Origin: Myxococcales bacterium | GTDB taxonomy: Bacteria; Myxococcota_A; UBA9160; JALSIO01 | Reading direction: 5' to 3' | Assembly: GCA_026989995.1 (NCBI GenBank) | Contig: JALSIO010000763.1 | Span: 1 to 9,246 of the forward strand | DNA: 9,246 nucleotides | Shown here: piece by piece, positions 1-6,644 of the stretch | Layout: every line of letters begins with the position of its first letter | How positions within the stretch are numbered: the first letter of the stretch is position 1 | Program-made: the position numbers and the translations under genes | Notes under the pieces: generated by a model | What the model saw: only the letters and a program-made list of their open reading frames with translations | Database searches by the model: none | What the model was told of the DNA's origin: nothing

Positions 1-1296
1 AGGCGCCGCGACCGGCTCGTAGGCCACTTCGCACTCGAGGATCTCGAGATCGCCGTCTGCGATCGCCCGGATGCGCTGCGGGGAGCGCGGTCCGAAACGC
101 CGCCCTCCGTCGATCCAGATGTCGCCTCCGGCGCGGAGGACGAGGCCCCGCGCGTCGGCGTGGTCGAGGCGCACGTAGATGCCGGCCCCAGACACCACGG
201 TCAGGCGCTCCTCGCCGGGTCCGCCCCAGCGCACCGGCCGCGCCGGCAGTCCTCCCCGGAGCACCACCGGAGCCGGGGTGACGAGCACCAGCCCACGGAC
301 GGGCGCGCGCTCGGGGTCGCGACCCGGATCCGCGGCTGCGTCGATCACGGCCACCTCGTCCCCGGCGGGCTCGAAGTAGACCACCGAGCGACCGACCGCA
401 CCCTCGGGTCGCGCGGCTCGCAGATCGAGGTAGGCGAGCCGGCGCGATCCCAGCGGCGTGCCGGTAGGCCGGGGCGAGGGGGTCACGCGGTAGACGACCC
501 CATGGCGGTCGCCGGGAGCCACCACCCGGCCGGCCCGGGCCCTCCAGCCCTCGAGGACCGCTTGGTCCACGGGTCGGAGCACGAGGCGCGGACCGGGCGC
601 CTCCCCGCCGCGGCGGACGAGGCCCCGGGACGCGAACACGGCGCTCCGGTCCGCGGCGGGGTTCAGGCAGAAGACGGCCGGTGGCGCCGTCGCCCGAAAC
701 CAGCCTCCCGTGGCCTCCGCCCGGACACCGCGGAGCGGCTCCCCGGCGAGCACCAGATTCCCCTCGGCGTGGAGCCACCCGCCGAAGAGACCCGCGCGCG
801 TTCCCGGCCGGGCGAAGACGCGCACCTCCCCGTGCGGATCGAGGGACGCGAAGTCGGGCACGAGGAGCCGGGCGGTGGCCGCCGCCCGAACCGTCACGCC
901 GCGCCGGCCCGGGGGCGCGAGGAGCGGCTCGACGGCCTGCGCCACCTCCACCCGCACCGCGTCGGCACCGCCGGCCCGGCCGGCCCCATGAGCGACTTCG
1001 AAGGCGGGCGGCTCCCCCTCGGACTCGCGGAGACGCCCGACTGCGACCTGCAGGGCCGCCGGATCGGCTCCGAGCTCCGCGGCCACCGACTGTGCCGCGC
1101 GCGCCGCCTCGCCGGCGCAAAGCGCCCGGGCCCCGGCCACGGCCGCGGCTTCGGCGATCCGGTCGAGCCGGGCGCGCTCGGCCGCGAGCACGCCGGCGTC
1201 GACCGCGAGCGCGAGCACGGCGGAGAGCACGCCGAAACCGAAGACGACCACGAGGAGCGCGCTCCCCCGCGCGCGGTGGCGCGGGGAGGCCGTCAC
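1..1296 (-). CDS. TadG-like Flp pilus assembly protein, no VWA domain seen (C-terminus cut by window edge)
   Basis: The frame is open for 432 codons and runs off the left edge. It starts at a GTG that overlaps the stop of the upstream lipoprotein gene by 4 nt (GTGA); a CAGGAG Shine-Dalgarno lies 7 nt before it. After a short basic N-terminus with Arg-Gly-Ser comes one hydrophobic segment (about residues 12-36) ending in Val-Asp-Ala-Gly. An Ala-rich helix with motif ERARLDRIAEAAAVAGARAL follows. This is the classic N-terminus of TadG/TadE-type proteins, anchored in the inner membrane with the rest in the periplasm. Known TadG proteins often carry a von Willebrand A domain, but no DxSxS motif is visible here. 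The body instead looks beta-rich, with Gly-Asp turns (VSGAGIYVRLD, RAGGDIWIDGG around residues 367-396), recalling pilus-associated beta-helical domains. Position at the end of the tad operon supports the role. The family call is good; the C-terminal function is inferred. Confidence 0.75.
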   Translation of the reverse strand, partial: MTASPRHRARGSALLVVVFGFGVLSAVLALAVDAGVLAAERARLDRIAEAAAVAGARALCAGEAARAAQSVAAELGADPAALQVAVGRLRESEGEPPAFEVAHGAGRAGGADAVRVEVAQAVEPLLAPPGRRGVTVRAAATARLLVPDFASLDPHGEVRVFARPGTRAGLFGGWLHAEGNLVLAGEPLRGVRAEATGGWFRATAPPAVFCLNPAADRSAVFASRGLVRRGGEAPGPRLVLRPVDQAVLEGWRARAGRVVAPGDRHGVVYRVTPSPRPTGTPLGSRRLAYLDLRAARPEGAVGRSVVYFEPAGDEVAVIDAAADPGRDPERAPVRGLVLVTPAPVVLRGGLPARPVRWGGPGEERLTVVSGAGIYVRLDHADARGLVLRAGGDIWIDGGRRFGPRSPQRIRAIADGDLEILECEVAYEPVAAP

Positions 1297-1595
1297 CGCA
1301 GCTCCTGCAGCTCGCCCGCGACGGTGGCGCCCCGCTCCGGGGGTTCGACGAGGCTCCTCCGGTAGCGCTCCCGGTACACCCGGGAGGCGATGTCCCCCGG
1401 CCAGCCGGGCGCGGCGCCGGCCTTCCGGCCCGCCTGCGGGTCGACGACCTGGCGGGCAAAGGCCTCGCGGCTGGCACGGCCGAACTCGGGTGCTTCGGCG
1501 CCCGTGCCCGCGCAGCCGGCAAGGACGGGCAACAGCAGCCAGGGAGCGGCGAGCCGCAGGCGGTGGAGGCGGCCGGGGTGTCGGTCCGGTGTCAT
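1293..1595 (-). CDS. small tad-operon lipoprotein, 100 aa
   Basis: The ATG start overlaps the tadD stop by 4 nt (ATGA), with a GGAGGAG Shine-Dalgarno 6 nt upstream. The N-terminus has basic residues, a hydrophobic core (about 15-27) and a lipobox LAGC with Cys28, so the mature protein should be lipidated and about 73 aa long. The mature part holds FGRASREAFARQVVDPQAG and later a YRERYRRSL segment. From memory, many proteobacterial tad clusters encode a small lipoprotein of the same layout (Q-x-V-[ND]-P-x-A-G, then a short region ending in a Tyr/Arg-rich helix), usually annotated as hypothetical. Its place between tadD and the TadG-like gene, in an unbroken overlap chain, argues for a role in assembly or outer-membrane insertion of the secretin. 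That role is inferred. The gene is almost certainly real. Confidence 0.85.
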   Translation of the reverse strand: MTPDRHPGRLHRLRLAAPWLLLPVLAGCAGTGAEAPEFGRASREAFARQVVDPQAGRKAGAAPGWPGDIASRVYRERYRRSLVEPPERGATVAGELQELR

Positions 1596-2347
1596 CGAAG
1601 CTCCTCCTCGAGCCGGGCCAGGTTCCGGCTCGCCGGCGTGTGGGAGGGATCGAGGGCGAGCGCCTCGCGGTACAGCGCCCGCGCGAGGGCCCGGCGTCCG
1701 GCGAGCTCCGCGAGGGCGCCGAGATCGCTCCGCGCCGCTGCGGGCGGGCGGCCGGCCCCGAGCACCGCCAGGGCGCGTTCCGGCCGCCCCCGGAGCAGCC
1801 ACGCGAGGGCCAGGTTGCCCCGTGCCTCCTCGAGGCGGGGGTCGAGCGCCAGGGCCCGCTCGAGCTCGCGTCCCGCCTCCTCGAGCCGCCCGGCCGCCAG
1901 AAGCGAGAAGCCGAGGTCGTTGGCCGCCGCGGCGCGCGCCGGGGCCAGCGCAAGGGCCCGGCGATAGCTCTCCCATGCCTCCGGGGAGCGCCCGAGCGCG
2001 TCGAGGGCGCGTCCGCGGTCGTGGTGCGCAGCGGCGAGGTCGGGTGCCCGGGCCAGGGCGGCGTCGAGCCAGTCGAGGGCCCGCTCCGGCCGCCCACTTC
2101 GGAGCAGCGCCGCGCCGAGCAGATGCGAGAGCGTGGGGTCCCCGTCGCGCCGCGCGACCGGTTCGAGCAGCGCCGCCGCCGCCTCCGGGCGGCCCCGGGC
2201 CAGCAACGTGCCGGCCAGGGAGCCGAGATCCCGGACGACCTCCGGTGTCGGCCCGGGGCCGCCCGGAGTCGCGCACCCGGCGAGTGCCGCCGCGAGGAGC
2301 ACGGCCCGCCTCCACCGCCCGCCCCCACCGGTCGCGAGCCGGCTCAT
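1592..2347 (-). CDS. tadD: TadD, TPR-repeat pilus assembly lipoprotein
   Basis: A 251-aa protein with a lipoprotein signal: basic N-terminus, hydrophobic residues 14-24 and lipobox LAGC with Cys25. The rest (about 38-248) is a row of five to six tetratricopeptide repeats. Examples of the repeat pattern are LGAALLRSGRPERALDWLDA (78-97), RGRALDALGRSPEAWESYRR (111-130) and LGFSLLAAGRLEEAGRELER (145-164), with A-L-A-L-D-P ends. TadD of Tad loci is an outer-membrane-associated TPR lipoprotein thought to help assemble or stabilise the secretin, much as PilF does for type IVa pili. The ATG overlaps the tadC stop (ATGA) and follows a GGGAGG site, so translation is coupled. Length is normal for the family. 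TPR lipoproteins are common, so the name rests mainly on the position directly after tadC. Confidence 0.9.
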   Translation of the reverse strand: MSRLATGGGGRWRRAVLLAAALAGCATPGGPGPTPEVVRDLGSLAGTLLARGRPEAAAALLEPVARRDGDPTLSHLLGAALLRSGRPERALDWLDAALARAPDLAAAHHDRGRALDALGRSPEAWESYRRALALAPARAAAANDLGFSLLAAGRLEEAGRELERALALDPRLEEARGNLALAWLLRGRPERALAVLGAGRPPAAARSDLGALAELAGRRALARALYREALALDPSHTPASRNLARLEEELR

Positions 2348-3252
2348 CCCCCTCCCCCGAAGCGCCGCGCGAGCTGAAGCACGGCGGGCCCCACGATCAC
2401 GATCAGCAGCGCGGGGAGGACGAAGAGCACCAGCGGAAAGGTGAGCAGCACGGGAGTGCGCGCCGCCCGCGCCTGGGCCCGGTGGCGCCGTTCCTCCCGG
2501 AGCGCCTCCGCGTGCAGGCGGAGGCTGGCCGCGAGGTCCGTTCCCCAGGCGATGGACTGCTCCATCACCCCCACCACGGCCGAGAGTCCGGGATGGCCGT
2601 TCCGATCCCGCAGCCGGGCGAGCGCTTCCGCCCTCGGCGCACCCGCCCGGACCTCCCGGCCGAAGCGTCCGAGCTCCGCCGCGAGGACGGGGGTGACGCG
2701 TGCGAGCTCCCGACCCGCGCGGTCGAGCGCCGCGCCGAGGCCCAGCCCCGCCTCGAGGCCCACGAGCACCATGTCGAGGACGTCGGGAAGCTCGGCGTCG
2801 ATCCGGGCCGCCCGACGCCGGGCCAGGATCCCCGGCAGCAGGCCCGGGGCGAGGTAGCCCGCCGCGGCGAGCAGCCAGGCCGCCGCGAGGTGCCCCGTGG
2901 CGAGCGCTCCGCCGGCCACCCCCACCGAGAGCGGCAGCACGAGTCCCGCAAGCGCCGCCGCACCCCGCAGCCCGTAGAGGAGCACGAGGTGCACGGGCTC
3001 GCCGAAGCCGGCGCGCGCGAGCTCCGCGGCCTCGCGGGTGCGCCGGCCGGGATCCCGGGGCAGCAGGTTCGTGCCGAGGGCGCGCAGCCCCGCAGGCGCC
3101 TGCACCGGAGCGCGCTTCGGGGCCGGGGGCCGTCCACCCAGGCGCCGGAGGAGAACCCGCCGCCGCCGGAGCCGGTCGAGCTCCGCCGCGGCGGCCGCGC
3201 CCAGGGCGAGCGAGGCCGCTGCGAGGCCGACCCCGATGCCTACGCCGCTCAC
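2344..3252 (-). CDS. tadC: TadC, inner-membrane platform protein (T2SSF family)
   Basis: A 302-aa membrane protein. I start it at a GTG with GGGAGG 5 nt upstream, which gives MSGVGIGVGL; longer readings in this frame would run far into tadB. Hydrophobic segments lie at about 5-23, 90-114, 122-142 and 267-295. The cytoplasmic type II secretion F domain runs from about 153 to 265 and holds the family signatures ELPDVLDMVLVGLEAGLGL (154-172), a second-half motif SAVVGVMEQSIAWGTDLAAS (224-243) and the basic EERRHRAQARAARTPV helix (253-268) before the last membrane hairpin. TadC pairs with TadB to form the inner-membrane platform that couples the TadA motor to pilin polymerisation. The gene lies 40 nt after tadB, overlaps tadD by 4 nt, and has the expected size. 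Confidence 0.95.
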   Translation of the reverse strand: MSGVGIGVGLAAASLALGAAAAAELDRLRRRRVLLRRLGGRPPAPKRAPVQAPAGLRALGTNLLPRDPGRRTREAAELARAGFGEPVHLVLLYGLRGAAALAGLVLPLSVGVAGGALATGHLAAAWLLAAAGYLAPGLLPGILARRRAARIDAELPDVLDMVLVGLEAGLGLGAALDRAGRELARVTPVLAAELGRFGREVRAGAPRAEALARLRDRNGHPGLSAVVGVMEQSIAWGTDLAASLRLHAEALREERRHRAQARAARTPVLLTFPLVLFVLPALLIVIVGPAVLQLARRFGGGG

Positions 3253-3257
3253 GGCAG

Positions 3258-3263
3258 CCTCCC
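3258..3263 (-). promoter_or_regulatory. ribosome binding site of tadC
   Basis: GGGAGG on the coding strand, 5 nt before the GTG chosen as the tadC start, in the 40-nt tadB-tadC gap. It decides between this start and upstream readings in the same frame that overlap tadB. Confidence 0.7.
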
Positions 3264-3292
3264 GAGCGAGGTGGAAGCGCCCCCGGTCCCCG

Positions 3293-4150
3293 TCACGGCT
3301 CCACCCGGGTGAGCAGACGCATGCACGCAAAACCCGTGAGCTCGAGCCCCGCCGCGAGCGCCAGCAGCGCCCGGCCGGCCGGGTCCGCAAGCCAGCTCTC
3401 GAGGTAGCCGGGGCGCAGCCAGGCCATGAGCGCCAGGAAGACCGCGGGGAGGAGCCCCAGCACCCAGGCCGTCGCCCGCCCCTCGGCCAGCAGCGCGGCG
3501 AGCTCCTGGCGGAAGGCCACGCGGCGGCGCACCGTGCGGGCGAGTCCGTCCAGCAGGTCGGCGAGCTGCCCTCCGGTCTCGCGGCCGAGCACCAGGGCCG
3601 AGACCAGGAGCTGCACCTCGGGAACCCCCCGGTGACGCGCGGCGAAGCGGTGGAGGGCGAGGCCGAAGGGCGCGCCGAGCGCCAGGTCCTCACGCACCCG
3701 GCCGAGCGCCGGGCCGACGGGTGCCGGTCCCGAGCGGGCTACCTCGAGCAGTGCCGCCTCGATCGGCTGTCCGGCGCGAAGCGCCCGGGCCACCCGCTCG
3801 AGCGCCCCCGGCAGGGCCGCCTGGAAGGCCTCGCGCTCCCGGCGTTCGCGAAGGCGCCGGGCCGCGCGGACGCCCAGCGGCCACGCGAGGCCCACCAGGG
3901 CACCCGCCACCGGCGAGGCCAGCAGCCACGCCGCGGCCAGGGCTGCGGCGACCGCCGCCGCCGGCTGGCGGAGGCGCGCCATCCCCGACCCCCACCGGAC
4001 GGCCGGAGCCGGTTCGGAACGCCCCGCGGGCCCGGCGGAAAGGCACGCGAGCCTCCGCCGCACGCGCCGGCGCGCCCGCTCCCGCGCGATCTCCCGCACG
4101 GCGAGGAGCGCGAGCAGGAAGCTGGCGACCACGAGGAGGAGACCCGCCAC
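3293..4150 (-). CDS. tadB: TadB, inner-membrane platform protein (T2SSF family)
   Basis: A 285-aa protein. The GTG start lies 4 nt after the tadA stop; it is the first plausible start after that stop and opens directly into a membrane segment (about 2-18). Longer readings in the frame would overlap tadA. After a basic stretch (20-35) comes a hydrophobic region (about 63-95) and the T2SSF domain (about 107-225), with FQAALPGALERVARALRAGQ (109-128), GAPFGLALHRFAAR (159-172) and a closing SALVLGRETGGQLADLLDGL (184-203). Two membrane helices follow at about 225-244 and 259-280. This is the TadB arrangement. It acts with TadC as the platform for the TadA motor. The spacing to tadA suggests translational coupling; a GGAGGG sits about 8 nt upstream, inside the tadA end. 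Confidence 0.93.
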   Translation of the reverse strand: MAGLLLVVASFLLALLAVREIARERARRRVRRRLACLSAGPAGRSEPAPAVRWGSGMARLRQPAAAVAAALAAAWLLASPVAGALVGLAWPLGVRAARRLRERREREAFQAALPGALERVARALRAGQPIEAALLEVARSGPAPVGPALGRVREDLALGAPFGLALHRFAARHRGVPEVQLLVSALVLGRETGGQLADLLDGLARTVRRRVAFRQELAALLAEGRATAWVLGLLPAVFLALMAWLRPGYLESWLADPAGRALLALAAGLELTGFACMRLLTRVEP

Positions 4151-4154
4151 GTCC

Positions 4155-5483
4155 TCAGCCCTCCACGGCCACGGAGACCCGGAAGAGGTCGTCCGGGAGG
4201 TCGAAGCCGTGGACCCGCAGATGCGCGTCGAAGCGCTCGGGGCGGCACAGGCCCCGGAAGCGCCCCGCCACCCGGCCGCCCGCCTCCACCCGGCTCTGCT
4301 CGAAGACGAAGAGCTCCCGCAGGGTCCCGGGCTCGGCACCGGCTCCCGCCATCTCCGAGATGGAGACCACCCGCCGGCTCCCATCCGGGAAGCGCGCCAG
4401 CTGCACCACCACCTGGATCGCACTCGCCAGAAGCGCCCGCAGCGCGCGCTCCGGAAACCCGTGACCGGCCATGGCGGCCATGACCTCGAGGCGCCACAGC
4501 GCATCTCGGGGCGAGTTGGCGTGCACGGTGCTCATGGACCCCGGGTGCCCCGTGTTCATCGCCTGCAGCATGTCGAGCACCTCGGCACCCCGAACCTCGC
4601 CCACGACGATCCGGTCCGGTCGCATCCGCAGGCTGTTCTTCACCAGGTCGGCGAGCGTCACCTCGCCGCGGCCCTCCACGTTGGGCGGCCGTGCCTCGAG
4701 GGGAACGACGTGGGGCTGCCGCAGGCGGAGCTCGGCGCTGTCCTCGATGGTGATGATCCGCTCCCCCTCGGGAATGAACCCCGACAGCGCGTTCAGAAGC
4801 GTGGTCTTTCCGGTGCCGGTGCCACCGGAGATCAGGATTCCGAGCCGCGAGACCACCGCCGCCTCCAGGAAGCGCGCCATCTCGGGTACGAGCGTTCCGT
4901 TGCCCAGCAGGTCCTCCATGCCGAGAGGCTCGCGGCCGAAGCGCCGGATGGAGAGGACCGGACCGGCGAGCGAGAGCGGAGGCAGGATCACATTGACCCG
5001 CGAGCCGTCGGGCAGGCGGGCGTCCACCATCGGTGAGGACTCGTCCACCCGCCGGCCCACCTCGGCCACCACCCGGTCGATCACCGCCATCAGGTGCTCG
5101 CGGTCGCGGAAGCGGGCCGCCGTCCGCTCCAGGACGCCGCCCCGCTCCACGTACACCTGCTCCGGCCCGTTGACGAGGATGTCCTGCACCGATTCGTCGC
5201 GGAGGAAGGGCTCGAGCGGCCCGAGCCCCAGGATCTCGTCCTGAAGCTCCGAAACGAGGCGGGCCCGTTCCGCGCGGTTGAGCGGAAGGCGTTCCTCGTC
5301 GACCAGCCGGCCGAGGAGCGCCCGCAGGCGGGGGGCCGCCCCGGCGCCGTCGGCACCGAGGGCCCGCAGATCCACCCGCTCGAGCAGCCGGGCGTGGATG
5401 CGCTGCCTCGCCTCCTCGTATCCCGCCGGCGTCGGCGCGGTCGCGCGGTCCGGCACCGGCCGGAGGCGGTCGACGAGCCTCAC
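4155..5483 (-). CDS. tadA: TadA/CpaF, Tad pilus secretion ATPase
   Basis: A 442-aa hexameric motor ATPase of the GspE/VirB11 superfamily that powers Flp pilus extension (and in Caulobacter CpaF also retraction). The N-terminal domain (about 20-200) includes LGLGPLEPFLRDESVQDILV (85-104), typical of CpaF. The core holds Walker A GGTGTGKTT (220-228), the Asp box IITIEDSAEL (243-252), Walker B RPDRIVVGEVRGAE (288-301) and the His box GHPGSMSTVHANSPRDAL (312-329). All catalytic motifs are intact, so the enzyme should be active in the cytoplasm at the inner-membrane platform. The GTG start overlaps the tadZ stop by 4 nt (GTGA) and has GGAGGAGG 6 nt upstream. Length is normal for the family. This is the best anchor of the locus. 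Confidence 0.98.
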   Translation of the reverse strand: MRLVDRLRPVPDRATAPTPAGYEEARQRIHARLLERVDLRALGADGAGAAPRLRALLGRLVDEERLPLNRAERARLVSELQDEILGLGPLEPFLRDESVQDILVNGPEQVYVERGGVLERTAARFRDREHLMAVIDRVVAEVGRRVDESSPMVDARLPDGSRVNVILPPLSLAGPVLSIRRFGREPLGMEDLLGNGTLVPEMARFLEAAVVSRLGILISGGTGTGKTTLLNALSGFIPEGERIITIEDSAELRLRQPHVVPLEARPPNVEGRGEVTLADLVKNSLRMRPDRIVVGEVRGAEVLDMLQAMNTGHPGSMSTVHANSPRDALWRLEVMAAMAGHGFPERALRALLASAIQVVVQLARFPDGSRRVVSISEMAGAGAEPGTLRELFVFEQSRVEAGGRVAGRFRGLCRPERFDAHLRVHGFDLPDDLFRVSVAVEG

Positions 5484-6607
5484 GGGAACCCTCCTCCGGC
5501 GCTGCGCGCCGCCGATGCCCCCTCCGTGCCCTCGCGGTCCAGCACGGCCCGGGCGAGGATCCGGAGATCCCGGCTCGCCCGCGACCTCGGCGCGGCCCGG
5601 GGAAGGGGCTCGCCCTCGATCTCCGCCCGGCGGGCGGCACGGGCGTCGGCGCGGAGCTCCCGGCAGTGCGGCAGGTCGAGCACCCCGGCGAGGTCGCGGG
5701 GGCGGAGCGCTCCACTCCGGTGACTGCCGGCCAGCACCACCTCGACGGGCCGCGGGCCGCGGCCGAGCTCGGCCAGGAGTGCCAGCAGCGATCGCGCCTC
5801 GACCACGGCCGTCGGCCGGGGGGGCACCAGCAGCAGCAGCGGATCGGCGACCCGGAGGACCGGTACCACGCGCGACAGCGGCGCCCGCGGGAGATCCACC
5901 ACCACGAAGGCGTGGCTCGCGCGCAGGAGATCGAGCAGCCGGGACAGCGCCTCGGGCTTCACCGATTCCGGATCCCGCAGCTCCCGGCCGCCGCCGATCA
6001 CCCCGAAGCCGGCCGGGTGGCCGGTGGTGCGCGCCTCGAGCAGCGCGCGGTCGAGCCGCGGCAGATCCGCGAGCAGCTCGTCGATCGCCTCGCCGGGCTC
6101 GAGTCCGAGCGCGGGGCGCACGCCGCCGAGCTGCAGGGAGAGATCGACCAGGATCACCTCACCGGGGCGCTCGCGCGCGAGGAGCTCCGCGAGGCCGATG
6201 GCCGCGGTGGTCACACCTGCGCCCCCCCCGGCGCCGAGCAGCGCCACCACCCGCCCGGCCGCACGACCCCGCGGCGAGGCGGCGAGGGCGCGGGCGAGCG
6301 CGGCCTCGAGCTCCCCGGGGTCTCCCGGCGCCACCGCGAAGTCCACGGCACCGGCGCGGAGGGCCGCGAGCACGGCCTCCGCATCCGCTCGGGGCGCGAC
6401 CACCACGGCGGGCAGGTCGACCTCGCGCAGCCACCCGAGCCCGAGCCCGGCCGGGTCGCCCGACACCACCTCGGCCACGAGGAGGGCCGCGTCGGCAGGC
6501 GGCTCGCGCCCTTCGAGATCCGCGGCCTCGGCACCGAGCGCGAGCAGGGCCGACTCCACGGCCTGCCGTACCGCGGCGCTGTGCACCCGCAGCATCACCC
6601 GGCTCAC
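5480..6607 (-). CDS. tadZ: TadZ/CpaE, MinD/ParA-like pilus localisation ATPase
   Basis: A 375-aa two-domain protein. Residues 1-110 resemble a degenerate response-regulator receiver (strands at 40-47 and 66-71, GAVDFAVAPGDPGELEAAL at 86-104) without a clear phosphoacceptor Asp. Residues 118-355 form a ParA/MinD-like domain: P-loop region GAGGGAGVTT (125-134), VILVDLSLQLGG (151-162) and a Walker B-like AFVVVDLP (233-240). The conserved P-loop lysines are missing: Val stands where Lys precedes Thr-Thr. Atypical P-loops are known in TadZ/CpaE. Family members mark the pilus assembly site, often the cell pole, and recruit other Tad proteins. The GTG start has GGAGGAGG 5 nt upstream; the gene lies 37 nt after rcpA and overlaps tadA by 4 nt. 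The last 30 residues or so look disordered. Confidence 0.93.
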   Translation of the reverse strand: MSRVMLRVHSAAVRQAVESALLALGAEAADLEGREPPADAALLVAEVVSGDPAGLGLGWLREVDLPAVVVAPRADAEAVLAALRAGAVDFAVAPGDPGELEAALARALAASPRGRAAGRVVALLGAGGGAGVTTAAIGLAELLARERPGEVILVDLSLQLGGVRPALGLEPGEAIDELLADLPRLDRALLEARTTGHPAGFGVIGGGRELRDPESVKPEALSRLLDLLRASHAFVVVDLPRAPLSRVVPVLRVADPLLLLVPPRPTAVVEARSLLALLAELGRGPRPVEVVLAGSHRSGALRPRDLAGVLDLPHCRELRADARAARRAEIEGEPLPRAAPRSRASRDLRILARAVLDREGTEGASAARSAGGGFP

Positions 6608-6612
6608 CCGGC

Positions 6613-6620
6613 CCTCCTCC
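6613..6620 (-). promoter_or_regulatory. ribosome binding site of tadZ
   Basis: GGAGGAGG on the coding strand, 5 nt before the GTG start of tadZ, in the 37-nt gap after rcpA. It supports the GTG over the ATG four codons further in. Confidence 0.75.
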
Positions 6621-6644
6621 CGCCCCGCGCCCCGGGCGTGCCGC

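Noticed and set aside
160..3312. Plus-strand open frames of 400-640 codons opposite the TadG-like gene, tadD and tadC
   Set aside because: Same cause: compositionally biased antisense shadows of well-supported minus-strand genes, with no plausible motif.
3739..5715. A 658-codon minus-strand frame overlapping tadA and tadB
   Set aside because: It is the wrong reading frame of tadA and tadB, whose true frames contain all family motifs; it encodes only Gly/Arg/Ala-rich sequence.
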